A stretch of DNA of 64,000 bases from Microbacterium sp. TPD7012 (lineage in GTDB: Bacteria > Actinomycetota > Actinomycetes > Actinomycetales > Microbacteriaceae). Position 1 is the stretch's first letter. Each line of letters begins with the position of its first letter. Shown piece after piece: positions 46,784 to 54,797 of the stretch. The translations under genes were made by a program, and so were the position numbers. The stretch is taken from contig NZ_QDFV01000003.1 in assembly GCF_003075395.1 (NCBI RefSeq), forward strand, positions 372,685 to 436,684, written 5' to 3'. The notes beneath the pieces are model-generated. The model ran no database searches. It was not told where the DNA came from and saw only the letters and a list, made by a program, of their open reading frames with translations.

Positions 46784-47823
46784 CGACGGAATCCTTCCTT
46801 GATGAGCAGCCAGGCGAAGTAGCCGCCGCCCAGCACCACGGTGACGAGACCCACGGTGATCTCGAAGCGCTGGCCGATGAAGTCCGCGGCGAGGAGCAGC
46901 ACCGCACCGGTCAGGCCCGCGCTCACCATGTCGAGTCCGGGAGACCGGACGAGTCTCCGGGCGACCTGAGGGGCGACGAGAGCGACGAACGAGATGGGCC
47001 CGGCGGCCGCCGTCACGATCGCAGTGAGCGATACGCCGAGCACCGTCATGATCAATCGTGATCGCTCGAGGCCGACGCCGAGCGCTCTGGCAGCGTCGTC
47101 CCCGAGCTCGAGCTGGGCGAATCCGCGCCGCACCATCGCGACGAGCGGAAGGACGACGACCAGCACGAGAGCGAACGGCAGCAGCTGCTCGGCTCCGAGG
47201 GCCGAGAAAGAGCCGAAGCCCCAGGCGATCGCGGCTCGTGCCTCCTGGGCGCCGGTGCTGATCAGCAGGTAGCTGTTGATGCCGACGAGGAAGGCCGAGA
47301 GCCCGATGCCGACGATGATGAAGCGGAATCCCTGGATACCGCCGCGATAGGCCAGAACGTAGACGAGCAGCGCCGTGACCACCCCGCCGAGAACGGCGCC
47401 GGTGGCGATCAGCGTGTAGGAGACGCTGCCGAGAACGAGCATGACGACGAGCGCGCCGGTGTACGACCCGGCGTCGAAGCCGATGACATCCGGGCTGCCG
47501 AGAGGATTGCGAGTCAGAGATTGGAAGATCGCGCCGCTCACCCCCAGTGCGATCCCCCCGAGCACGGCGAAGAGAACCCGGGGCAGACGCCACTCGAGGA
47601 CCAGCTTGCGGACGTTGCCCTCCCCGGATCCGGTCAGCGCGGAGAGGACCTGCGCGAGATCGAGCTGGAACGTTCCGATGGCGAGGGCCGCCATACCGAG
47701 TACGACGAGCACGAGGACGAGGACGATGCGCACGACGAGGGTGCGCATCTCGATGCGCCAGATCGCCCCGCCCATCCGGACGGAGAGCACGCGCGGCGGT
47801 GCGTCGACGGTGAGCGCGCTCAC
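46780..47823 (-). CDS. FecCD-family iron-siderophore permease (second)
   Basis: A 347-residue inner-membrane permease with about 9-10 helices. FecCD hallmarks include RLPRVLFAVLGGIALGVSGAIFQSLTRNPLGSPDVIGF and GPISFVALVAPQVARRLV. Its GTG start overlaps the first permease's stop (GTGA) and its stop overlaps the ATPase start (ATGA), giving strict translational coupling. It should form a heterodimer with the first permease. A short charged cytosolic N-terminus precedes helix 1. Confidence 0.94.
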   Translation of the reverse strand: MSALTVDAPPRVLSVRMGGAIWRIEMRTLVVRIVLVLVLVVLGMAALAIGTFQLDLAQVLSALTGSGEGNVRKLVLEWRLPRVLFAVLGGIALGVSGAIFQSLTRNPLGSPDVIGFDAGSYTGALVVMLVLGSVSYTLIATGAVLGGVVTALLVYVLAYRGGIQGFRFIIVGIGLSAFLVGINSYLLISTGAQEARAAIAWGFGSFSALGAEQLLPFALVLVVVLPLVAMVRRGFAQLELGDDAARALGVGLERSRLIMTVLGVSLTAIVTAAAGPISFVALVAPQVARRLVRSPGLDMVSAGLTGAVLLLAADFIGQRFEITVGLVTVVLGGGYFAWLLIKEGFRR

Positions 47824-48863
47824 AACCCGCTCACCTTCTTGCGTCGTGCGAGGGCGATCAGCACGGGCGCCCCGACGATGGCGGTGACGATGCTCACCTG
47901 CAGCTCGCCCGAGGGGAGCACGACACGACCGATGACATCGGAGAACAGGAGCATGCTCGGCGCGACCACGGCGGAGAAGGGGATGATCCAGCGCTGATCC
48001 GGGCCGGTGAACCATCGCACGGCGTGCGGCACCATGAGTCCGATGAACGCGATGGGGCCGGCGACGGCGGTGGCTCCGCCGGCCAGGACGGTCACTCCCA
48101 CCACGGACAGGATCCTGGTGCGCACGAGGCGGGCGCCCAGCGTGCGCCCCAGGTCGTCACCGAGCGCGATCGCATTCAGCGGACGGGCGAGGAGGAAGGA
48201 CAGCAGGAGGCCCGCCCCGATCAGGGGTGCGATGACCGCGAGTGCGCTCTCATCGCGCCCTCCGAGGCTGCCGAGGCCCCAGAAGCGCAAGGTGCTGAAC
48301 ACCTCCATGTTCTTCAGGATCACGATCGAGGTGATCCCGCTGAGGACGGCGCCGATCGCGACTCCGGCCAGCGTCATCCGGCCGGGAGAGGGACCGCCCC
48401 GACCGGCGGCGCCGATCAGATAGACGACGAGCGTCACGACGAGCGCCCCGCCCAGAGCGAACCACACGTACGCGCTCGGACCGCGGACTCCGAGCAGGCC
48501 GATGCCCATGGTGACCGCGAACGTCGCACCGGCGTTGACCCCGAGGATGCCCGGATCAGCCAGCGGATTACGGGTGAAGGCCTGGATCAGGGCACCGCAC
48601 ACTCCGAGCGCGGGACCGACGACGAGTCCCACGATCGTGCGCGGCAGACGCGAGTCGCGGACGATCGCCTGGGCATCCGACCCGTCGAAGTCCACGAGCG
48701 CGCCGATGGCCGTCGCGGGCGGGAGCGCCTTCGCGCCGACCATCAGGCTCAGCAGCACCGCGATGAGGAGGACGATGATCGCGAGAGCGAGACCGCCCGC
48801 TCGAGATGCCGCGCCGCGGGACGTCGGAAGACGTTCCGCGGCGCGGCTCGACACGGCGGTCAT
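47820..48863 (-). CDS. FecCD-family iron-siderophore permease (first)
   Basis: A 347-residue permease. The characteristic stretch is RLPRTIVGLVVGPALGVCGALIQAFTRNPLADPGILGVNAGA, and GPIAFIGLMVPHAVRWF supplies the ATPase-coupling region. It starts 3 nt after the substrate-binding gene and overlaps the second permease. Its role is passage of ferric siderophore across the plasma membrane. Confidence 0.95.
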   Translation of the reverse strand: MTAVSSRAAERLPTSRGAASRAGGLALAIIVLLIAVLLSLMVGAKALPPATAIGALVDFDGSDAQAIVRDSRLPRTIVGLVVGPALGVCGALIQAFTRNPLADPGILGVNAGATFAVTMGIGLLGVRGPSAYVWFALGGALVVTLVVYLIGAAGRGGPSPGRMTLAGVAIGAVLSGITSIVILKNMEVFSTLRFWGLGSLGGRDESALAVIAPLIGAGLLLSFLLARPLNAIALGDDLGRTLGARLVRTRILSVVGVTVLAGGATAVAGPIAFIGLMVPHAVRWFTGPDQRWIIPFSAVVAPSMLLFSDVIGRVVLPSGELQVSIVTAIVGAPVLIALARRKKVSGL

Positions 48864-48866
48864 CGA

Positions 48867-49913
48867 TCAGTTCGACGAGGGGACGCCCGAGGAGAGCGCG
48901 TCTGCGAGGTCATCGATGGTCGCCGGGATGCTGAGCACGCTCGGTGCCGTGGTCGCCCATCCGAGTCGTTGGTCCTGGAAGAAGTAGTACGAGCCGTCTG
49001 CGATCGGCGCCCAGCGAGCGAGCAGCGGATCCTCGACGGTGTGCGCGACCTCGTCCGGAGTGTTCGCCCACCCGACGTGGAACTGCGACTCGATGTCGCC
49101 GACCTCTTCCAGGCTGACGTTCGCGAAGAACTCCTCGGTGCTGTCCTCGAGCGCGGCCACGTCGGGCGACGACACGAAGCCGAGCTGTTCGAGCAGCGGC
49201 ACCCGCGGGTCGCGCGGCAGGTAGAGGCCGATCGAGGTCTCGCCTTCGGCGACGAACCAGCCATAGGTGAACACCACGTCCTGGAACTCCGGGTGCGCCT
49301 CGGCGGCGGCGGCGATCGCGGCGTCGGCCTCGTCGAGCAGGACCTGTGCTTCCTCCTCCTTGTCGAGAATCGATCCGATCGTGAGGGTGAGCTCTTCGCG
49401 ATCCGACGCCCACATCGATTCGGCGAATCCGACGGTCGGGGCGATCTCGGAGAGACGCTCGTAATCGGTCTCGGTGATCCCCGAGTGGTTCGCGAGGATC
49501 ACATCCGGTCCGAGGGCGAGGATCTGCTCGAAGTCGTATTCCGCGGCGTCGGTGAAGGAGATGATCTCGGGCAGCTCTCCGCCCAGCTCCTCGACCTTGT
49601 CGGCGAACCACGGCAGGTACGTGTCGACGTTCCCCCAGCTGAAGTCCTCGACGCCGACGGGCACCTCGCCGAGGGCGGCCACCACATCCTGCGAGTACCA
49701 GCCGAGGGTGACGATGCGCTCCGGCTTCTCGTCGATCGTCGTCTCCCCGTACGCGTGCTCGACGGTCAGGGGGTACACCCCGGAGCCACCGGATGATGCG
49801 GCATCCCCCTGGGACGAGTCGGCCCCCGCACAGGCGGAGAGGGCGGATGCGGCGACGATGAGCGCGGTGAGCGCGACGAGCGCTCGCGGGGCGCGCCGGA
49901 GGGGGCGGGACAT
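48867..49913 (-). CDS. Iron-siderophore substrate-binding lipoprotein
   Basis: A 348-residue extracellular lipoprotein of the FepB/FecB class III binding-protein family. Lipobox LSAC places C28 as the lipidation site after signal MSRPLRRAPRALVALTALIV. ERIVTLGWYSQDVVAALGEVPVGV and ALGPDVILANHSGI are typical. ATG 49913 has GAGGAG upstream. It leads the operon. A DtxR/IdeR-type box at 49954-49972 predicts repression when iron is plentiful. Confidence 0.94.
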   Translation of the reverse strand: MSRPLRRAPRALVALTALIVAASALSACAGADSSQGDAASSGGSGVYPLTVEHAYGETTIDEKPERIVTLGWYSQDVVAALGEVPVGVEDFSWGNVDTYLPWFADKVEELGGELPEIISFTDAAEYDFEQILALGPDVILANHSGITETDYERLSEIAPTVGFAESMWASDREELTLTIGSILDKEEEAQVLLDEADAAIAAAAEAHPEFQDVVFTYGWFVAEGETSIGLYLPRDPRVPLLEQLGFVSSPDVAALEDSTEEFFANVSLEEVGDIESQFHVGWANTPDEVAHTVEDPLLARWAPIADGSYYFFQDQRLGWATTAPSVLSIPATIDDLADALSSGVPSSN

Positions 49914-49953
49914 GGGACTCCTCGGGTGGAAGGCAGGGATGACGCGCTCCAAC

Positions 49954-49972
49954 ATAGTGAAGGCTTACCTTA
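49954..49972. promoter_or_regulatory. DtxR/IdeR iron box
   Basis: Minus-strand TAAGGTAAGCCTTCACTAT matches the 19-bp consensus TTAGGTWAGCCTWACCTAA at 15 positions. It sits 41 nt before the siderophore-binding gene and 102 nt before the divergent AraC gene, so it may control both. Confidence 0.8.
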
Positions 49973-50074
49973 TTTGCTATCGTCCTGAGAGGACTCCTAT
50001 CTGCTTCGAACTCCCGTGGCCTGTCCGCTGGAGACGATCCATGGCCGTTGCGAACGGCAGAAGGGCGGGATGCT

Positions 50075-50887
50075 GTGCTTGGAACGACATCCGAGAATCT
50101 GGAGGCGCATCGGGAGAGAGTCGCGTCCGATCAGTATTTCGAGCCGCATCTGCACGACACGGACCAGTTGGCGTGGATCCCGGGCGGTGCTCGCGTCGTC
50201 ATCGGTCGATCGCGATGGCACCTTCACGCCGATCATCTCGTGTGGATCCCCGCCCTCACCGAGCATGAGATGCGGATGGTCGGCGCGGGCGAAATGTTCA
50301 GCATCTACCTCGATCAGTCCCTGCGCCTCCCCCAGGACCGCTGGGACCGTCCGCTCGTCCTCCCCGTCGACACCGTCGGCGTGGCGATCATGCAGGACCT
50401 GTGCGCGCACGCCACCGAGGATCGTCGTCTGCAGGCGTCGGTCGCGCTCCTGCTCGAGATCCTGTCGGCCACGGACGAGAGCTACGACGCCCTGACGGTG
50501 CCCTCCGATTCCCGCGCGCGGACCGTGGCCGACGCCATCCTGCACGAGCCCCACATCGACCGGGACCTCGGCGCATGGGCTCGCGACCTCGGAATCAGCA
50601 CGAAGACCCTGCACCGGGCGTTCCTGGCAGACACCGGGCTCTCCTTCAGCGAGTGGCGCACTCGCGCGCGGGTGTACGCCGCCGAGCGGCTGCTCGTCGA
50701 CGGCCTGCCCGTCACGGACGCCGCGGAGATGGTCGGATACCGCACAGCCACCGGCTTCATCAAGGCGTTCCGGCAGGTCTTCGGATCGACCCCCGCTGCG
50801 TACATCCGCGCGAAGCGCAGAGCGCGCAGCGCCGGTGCTCCACGGATCTCGGGGAACTCCCGGCCGCGGAATGTCCCTGCCCCGTGA
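50075..50887 (+). CDS. AraC-family transcriptional regulator
   Basis: A 270-residue activator. An N-terminal cupin-like sensing domain (QYFEPHLHDTDQLAWIPGG) is followed by two helix-turn-helix units, DLGAWARDLGISTKTLHRAFLADTGLSFSEWRTRARVYAAERLL and PVTDAAEMVGYRTATGFIKAFRQVFGSTPAAY. Divergence from the siderophore operon suggests it activates that operon when ferric siderophore is bound. Such regulators are known beside siderophore genes. GTG 50075, with AGGGCGGGA upstream, is preferred; TTG 50048 is possible. Confidence 0.88.
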   Translation: MLGTTSENLEAHRERVASDQYFEPHLHDTDQLAWIPGGARVVIGRSRWHLHADHLVWIPALTEHEMRMVGAGEMFSIYLDQSLRLPQDRWDRPLVLPVDTVGVAIMQDLCAHATEDRRLQASVALLLEILSATDESYDALTVPSDSRARTVADAILHEPHIDRDLGAWARDLGISTKTLHRAFLADTGLSFSEWRTRARVYAAERLLVDGLPVTDAAEMVGYRTATGFIKAFRQVFGSTPAAYIRAKRRARSAGAPRISGNSRPRNVPAP

Positions 50888-50899
50888 CAGGCTGACGAC

Positions 50900-51412
50900 G
50901 TGGAATCCCTCTCGCTTCGGCCCTGGCACGACGACGACCTGCCTCTGCTCCGCCGCGCGAACACGCCGGAGATGACGTCGCATCTCAACGGCCCGGAGAC
51001 CGACGAACAGGTGGCCGATCGCCATGCGCGCTACCTGCGGTATGCGCAGACCGGCGAGGCGCGGATGTTCGCGATCCTGCTCGACGCGGAGCCCGTCGGC
51101 TCGATCGGCTACTGGAGGCTGCGCTGGAAGGAGCAGGAGGTGTGGGAGACCGGGTGGTTCGTCCTCCCGGAGGCGCAGGGGCATCGTGTCGCCGCGCGCG
51201 CTCTCGGGCTCCTGATCGACGACGCCCGCCGCCACCCCGAGAGGCGTGGCAAACTGGTCGCGTTCCCGTCGGTGGAGAATCCGCCGTCCAACGCCGTGTG
51301 CCGGCGCGCCGGCTTCGTCCTGACGGGATCGGAGACGGAGACGTTCCGCGGGACACAGCTGACGATGAACGAGTGGGAGTTCGATCTCACCGCGCCGCCC
51401 ATCACCGTCTAG
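50900..51412 (+). CDS. GNAT N-acetyltransferase
   Basis: A 170-residue acetyltransferase. SLRPWHDDDLPLLRRANTPEM opens the domain, GSIGYWRLRWKEQEVWETGWFVLPEAQGHRVAARAL holds the acetyl-CoA loop, and NPPSNAVCRRAGFVLTG closes it. It begins 12 nt after the AraC stop, so it may share that message. N-acetylation of a hydroxamate siderophore precursor is possible but unsupported. The GTG start lacks a strong ribosome site. Confidence 0.8.
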   Translation: MESLSLRPWHDDDLPLLRRANTPEMTSHLNGPETDEQVADRHARYLRYAQTGEARMFAILLDAEPVGSIGYWRLRWKEQEVWETGWFVLPEAQGHRVAARALGLLIDDARRHPERRGKLVAFPSVENPPSNAVCRRAGFVLTGSETETFRGTQLTMNEWEFDLTAPPITV

Positions 51413-51436
51413 CGGGCGACGCATCCGCGCACCGCA

Positions 51437-52522
51437 TCAGCTCCGCAGTGGCACCCGGACGTCTCCCCCGGACTCCTGGGTGAGCCGCTCCCCCATCTGC
51501 ACGAAGGTCGGCGACGCGATGAATCCGCCGGCGAAGAGAGCCTGACCCTGCGCGAACGTCTGCGCGCGGCGGATCACCTCGTCCGATGCGAAGCCGAAGA
51601 CCTCCGCGAGCTCGGCCAGATCGCGCGGCGCGTTCACCCGCATCAGCGCCAGGTTGTCGCACTGGGAGAGCACGTTCGGATGGATCTTGGTCGGCCGCTG
51701 TGTCGACAGGAGGAGCCAGAGCCCGAACTTCCTGCCCTCAGCGGCGATCTGGACGAGCTTCGCCGTCAGCTCCCTCTCCACAGCGGTGGAGGGTTCCGGC
51801 GAGCAGAGGTTGTGCGCCTCGTCGATGACGATGAGCACGGGTCGACGTTCCTCGCGTCGCGCCCAGAGGTGCTCCAGCACCGCGAGGGCGGCGACCTTTG
51901 GCTCCGCCGGATGGTCGAAGCCGCCGAGGTCGAGAACGGTGGCACGGGGCCGCTCCTGGACGTCGTCGACGACGGATGCCGCACCGCGGGACCAGAGATC
52001 CCACTCGAGCACCTGCAGGTTCTCCATGCGGTTCGCCAGACGCGCCTGCATCGGGTCTCCGCTCGCACGGAGGCCTCGGATCATCTGTGCTGTATCGAAG
52101 GTCTCGGAGACCATCTCCAGGTGCAGGAGGATGTTGTACTCCTCGGCGTCCGCGATGGGATCGATCTGCAGTACGGCAGCCTTCGATGCCGGGGAGAGGT
52201 CGACGTATCGCACCCGCAGCGGGTCTCCGTCGGCATGACCCGAGCGGAACACCCGCACATCGAGCCCGGAGATGCGGCTCGCCTCGGCCTCTCCGGCGGA
52301 TGAGCGCACTTCGCGCAGGCGCACGAAATCGGCATTGGGGTCCAGGATGAGCAAGGGCAGGTCGGTGTGGAGCAGCAGCTGCTCGAGCACGACACCGAGC
52401 GCGTACGTCTTGCCGCTGCCGCTCTGACCGCACCAGAACGTGTGCCGATTGAACCTCCGCGGATCCAGTTGCACCTGCGCGGCGTCATCGTCGATCGCTG
52501 CGCCGATCGTCAGCTCCGGCAT
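51437..52522 (-). CDS. HerA-like ATPase
   Basis: A 361-residue P-loop ATPase of the HerA/FtsK group. Walker A is GQSGSGKT at 32-39 and Walker B is VLIVIDEAHN. LLLSTQRPTKIHPNVLSQCDNLALMRV is the family sensor region, with an arginine-finger candidate nearby. HerA enzymes pump or unwind DNA, usually with a NurA-like or other nuclease; none is encoded here. The 94-residue protein 68 nt upstream is the only likely partner. The start at 52522 follows GGAGGAGG-like sequence. Confidence 0.85.
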   Translation of the reverse strand: MPELTIGAAIDDDAAQVQLDPRRFNRHTFWCGQSGSGKTYALGVVLEQLLLHTDLPLLILDPNADFVRLREVRSSAGEAEASRISGLDVRVFRSGHADGDPLRVRYVDLSPASKAAVLQIDPIADAEEYNILLHLEMVSETFDTAQMIRGLRASGDPMQARLANRMENLQVLEWDLWSRGAASVVDDVQERPRATVLDLGGFDHPAEPKVAALAVLEHLWARREERRPVLIVIDEAHNLCSPEPSTAVERELTAKLVQIAAEGRKFGLWLLLSTQRPTKIHPNVLSQCDNLALMRVNAPRDLAELAEVFGFASDEVIRRAQTFAQGQALFAGGFIASPTFVQMGERLTQESGGDVRVPLRS

Positions 52523-52590
52523 ACGGGGACCTCCTCCTGCTCCTCCCCAGAGTGCACCCTCCGCCGCGCGCAGGGAAGAGGCGATCCTCG

Positions 52591-52875
52591 TCAGGCAGAC
52601 AGGAGCGGCGGACGGTGCGGAATCGGGACCGGCCGGGTGGCGCGGCTGCGGCTCTCCATCCGTCGGACCTCTTCGAAAGCATCGATCGGGGACATGTAGC
52701 GGCTGGCGAGCGGGATCCGACGCATCCACATGACCTCGACCTCGTACTCGTCGACCTCGTAGACGCAGCCGACGGTGCGTCGAGGGTCCTCGGCTCCGTA
52801 CCTGTGGTCGAGGATCAGCCATTCTCTTTCCGCTACTTTTCGGAGTTCGAACCGCGCGTCAGCCAGTTCGGTCAT
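52591..52875 (-). CDS. Small conserved hypothetical protein
   Basis: A 94-residue soluble protein. VEREWLI-type strands and YEVDEYEVEVMWMRRIPLASRYMSPIDAFEEV suggest a small mixed alpha/beta fold; the C-terminus is Pro/Arg-rich. AGGAGGA stands just before the ATG, a strong ribosome site. It precedes the HerA-like gene on the same strand and may be cotranscribed with it. The family is unknown to me. Confidence 0.65.
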   Translation of the reverse strand: MTELADARFELRKVAEREWLILDHRYGAEDPRRTVGCVYEVDEYEVEVMWMRRIPLASRYMSPIDAFEEVRRMESRSRATRPVPIPHRPPLLSA

Positions 52876-52912
52876 CTCTTCCTCCTGTGGGGGTTCGTGA
52901 TGGGGCAGCGAG

Positions 52913-52955
52913 AGCGTGGGCGGTCGAGGGAGAACCGGATTCGACCGCCCACGCT
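52913..52955 (-). terminator. Terminator downstream of hsp20
   Basis: A perfect 15-bp stem (AGCGTGGGCGGTCGA with TCGACCGCCCACGCT) with a 13-nt loop lies about 30 nt after the hsp20 stop. There is no T-run, but stability is high. Confidence 0.7.
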
Positions 52956-52983
52956 CGGACCGGGCGCAGAGTCCCGAATCAGG

Positions 52984-53412
52984 TCAGGCGGTCACAGCCC
53001 TCGCGCTGTGAGATCCCGCAGACTCGATCCGGACCTTGCGTGGCTTCGCGCGCTCGGCGACGGGGATCATCACGCTGAGCACGCCGTTGTCGTACGTGGC
53101 GCTGATTCCCTGCGCGTCCACATCGTCGCCGATGGTGAAGCGACGCACGTACGAGCCGAATGGTCGCTCCTGCGCCAGCCATCGGGAGTTGTCACGATTC
53201 GCCTCCGTCCGCTCCGCGCGGATCGTGAGGAGATGGCCGTCCACATCCACATCGACCGACCCCGGATCCACTCCGGGGAGGTCGGCGTTGAGAACGTATC
53301 GATCGCCTTCACGGAACAGGTCCACGGGCATCAGGCGGGGCTGCCTGCTGGTATCGAAGACGCTCTGAGCGATCCGGTCCAACTGGCTGAAGGGATCAAA
53401 CGACATCGACAT
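52984..53412 (-). CDS. Hsp20/alpha-crystallin small heat-shock protein
   Basis: A 142-residue holdase chaperone. The alpha-crystallin domain spans about 28-125: PVDLFREGDRYVLNADLPGVDPGSVDVDVDGHLLTIRAER and the YDNGVLSVMIP motif are diagnostic. The N-terminus is SMSFDPFSQLDRIAQSVF. GGAAGGAG lies about 10 nt before the ATG. A GACGGC-N7-GCCGTC hairpin sits 24-42 nt upstream. An HspR-like gene is divergently located beyond ~470 bp. Confidence 0.93.
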   Translation of the reverse strand: MSMSFDPFSQLDRIAQSVFDTSRQPRLMPVDLFREGDRYVLNADLPGVDPGSVDVDVDGHLLTIRAERTEANRDNSRWLAQERPFGSYVRRFTIGDDVDAQGISATYDNGVLSVMIPVAERAKPRKVRIESAGSHSARAVTA

Positions 53413-53753
53413 GGTGAAAGAGTCTCCTTCCGATGAACGACGGCGTGACATGCCGTCAGAGATTCTGATCGACGAAGATGGCCGCGCGCGGCCGGATCTG
53501 ACGGAGGTGCGCGCACCCTCTCCGCGAGCGCGTACTCCCACAGCGTGCGAGTCGGCGACGTCATCCGCCGGATCCGGGGGCCGCGCCCTTCTCGGAATCG
53601 GGGGGTCACGACAGCCGTTCTCACGGGCGAGAGCCCGGAGACGATCCGGTCGAATTCCGCCCGGACCCATTCCGTATCCGCGCAGAGGATGTCCGCGAAC
53701 TCGGCGCTCGCGTCATCTACCGCGCTTCGCACTCCCACGGCAATCACCTCCAT
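53331..53753 (-). CDS. Possible hypothetical protein upstream of hsp20
   Basis: The gap 53413-53883 holds one weak candidate, about 140 residues on the minus strand. Its first ~45 residues (AVDDASAEFADILCADTEWVRAEFDRIV) have protein-like composition and GC-rich third positions. The rest turns Arg/Pro-rich and runs 82 nt into hsp20. It may be a real short protein with a decayed or frameshifted tail. No other gene is visible in this gap apart from the MerR promoter. Confidence 0.3.
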   Translation of the reverse strand: MEVIAVGVRSAVDDASAEFADILCADTEWVRAEFDRIVSGLSPVRTAVVTPRFREGRGPRIRRMTSPTRTLWEYALAERVRAPPSDPAARGHLRRSESLTACHAVVHRKETLSPCRCRLIPSASWTGSLRASSIPAGSPA

Positions 53754-53847
53754 ACCTGTCATCGCCAACTGTCGCGGTACCGGCGGGCTCGGCACCTCGA
53801 CCCTGAGAGATCTGGATTACTTGATGCATATTTTGTACACCCAGATG

Positions 53848-53877
53848 TTGACGAAATGCAAGTGCAGCGAGCAGAAT
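53848..53877 (+). promoter_or_regulatory. Promoter of the HspR-like merR gene
   Basis: TTGACG (53848-53853) and CAGAAT (53872-53877) with 18-bp spacing, ending 6 nt before ATG 53884. The surrounding 60 bp are distinctly AT-richer than the genes nearby. Confidence 0.6.
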
Positions 53878-53883
53878 TCATGC

Positions 53884-54171
53884 ATGGAGTCGTCATCCCG
53901 CACCCGACCGGTGTACACGATGAGCATCGCGGCCGAGCTGCTCGACCTGCCTCCCGCGACCCTGCGGCTGTACGAGCGGAAGGGCCTCGTGGATCCCGCG
54001 CGCACCGACGGCGGAACACGCCGCTACAGCGCGGACGACATCGATCGAATGCGCCGTATCGCCGATCTCCAGACGGACGGAGTGAATCTCGCCGGCATCG
54101 GGAAGGTGATGGGGCTGCAGGACGAGAACGCTGAGCTCAAGGCCACTCTCGACAGCCGGACGCGCGAATAG
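53884..54171 (+). CDS. MerR-family regulator, HspR-like
   Basis: A 95-residue regulator. TRPVYTMSIAAELLDLPPATLRLYERKGLVDPARTDGGTRRYSADDIDRMRRIADL is a MerR helix-turn-helix, and DGVNLAGIGKVMGLQDENAELK matches the HspR second half. HspR represses chaperone genes at low temperature, so the nearby hsp20 is a natural target. No classical HAIR site (CTTGAGT-N7-ACTCAAG) is seen. The start is placed by the promoter 6 nt upstream. A bidirectional terminator follows. Confidence 0.85.
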   Translation: MESSSRTRPVYTMSIAAELLDLPPATLRLYERKGLVDPARTDGGTRRYSADDIDRMRRIADLQTDGVNLAGIGKVMGLQDENAELKATLDSRTRE

Positions 54172-54230
54172 CCCGCGAGCGTGTTACGCGTGCGCATCGC
54201 GTACCGGCGGACGCGTGTTCCACGGACGCG

Positions 54231-54270
54231 AAAGGCCCGCCTCCTCGGTCTCCCGGGGAGGCGGGCCTTT
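54231..54270. terminator. Bidirectional terminator for merR and ssrA
   Basis: AAAGGCCCGCCTCC pairs perfectly with GGAGGCGGGCCTTT, loop 12 nt. A-rich and T-rich ends allow termination in both directions. Confidence 0.9.
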
Positions 54271-54287
54271 CACCCGCGACAACGGCT

Positions 54288-54657
54288 TGGTGGAGCTGGG
54301 GGGAATCGAACCCCCGTCCAACGCTGCTAATCCACGCCTTCTCCGGGCGCAGTCTGCGAAGACGTTCTGCTCGGCTCCGACCTTTGTCACAGACACCTAA
54401 GTCGACGAGCCCAGCCTGGGAAGAGTCCCGCGTGACGTCCAGACGCCATCACACAGCAAGATTCCTAGATGACGCCAGGGTCCGTGTCGGAATCACACAC
54501 GGTCTGACGGACTATCGGGCTCGCTTATGCAGCGAGGGCGAAGTCGTTGCGCTTGGTTTCGGCAACTATTTTTTTGCAGAGAGCGTTTACGAGATAACTC
54601 TGCATCCTCGGCCCGCTTCTCGTGGATACACAGGCGCTGTCGAAACCGATCAGCCCC
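54288..54657 (-). ncRNA. ssrA: tmRNA (one-piece), tag AETKRNDFALAA
   Basis: A 370-nt tmRNA. The tRNA-like ends GGGGCTG and CAGCTCC pair, GGTTCGATTCC forms the T-arm, and CCA is encoded. The tag frame lies at 54525-54563: the resume codon GCC follows AATAGTT, then codons give AETKRNDFALAA and a TAA stop. It rescues stalled ribosomes with SmpB and marks the product for ClpXP/ClpAP. It is divergent from the SIMPL gene. Confidence 0.96.
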
Positions 54658-54797
54658 GTGGTCCTTCTCTCGAAGGAGCCGTTGTCGCACTGTGGAATTT
54701 TCGCCCGGGTGCGGAACACCCGAGCATCTCAGACTACAACGTCCGGAGCGTCTTCGCCATTCCGCGGAGGCCCGACCCGCTGGCGTAGAGTCACCCC

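Noticed and set aside
50900..51412. GNAT gene as a siderophore N-acetylase
   Set aside because: Its position after araC is suggestive, but the sequence shows no lysine- or ornithine-hydroxamate-specific pattern.
51437..52875. Anti-phage HerA system
   Set aside because: No Sir2, DUF4297, NurA or other nuclease partner is adjacent, and flanking genes are housekeeping.
52984..53500. CIRCE (HrcA) or HAIR (HspR) element at hsp20
   Set aside because: Neither consensus is found; the GACGGC hairpin differs from both.
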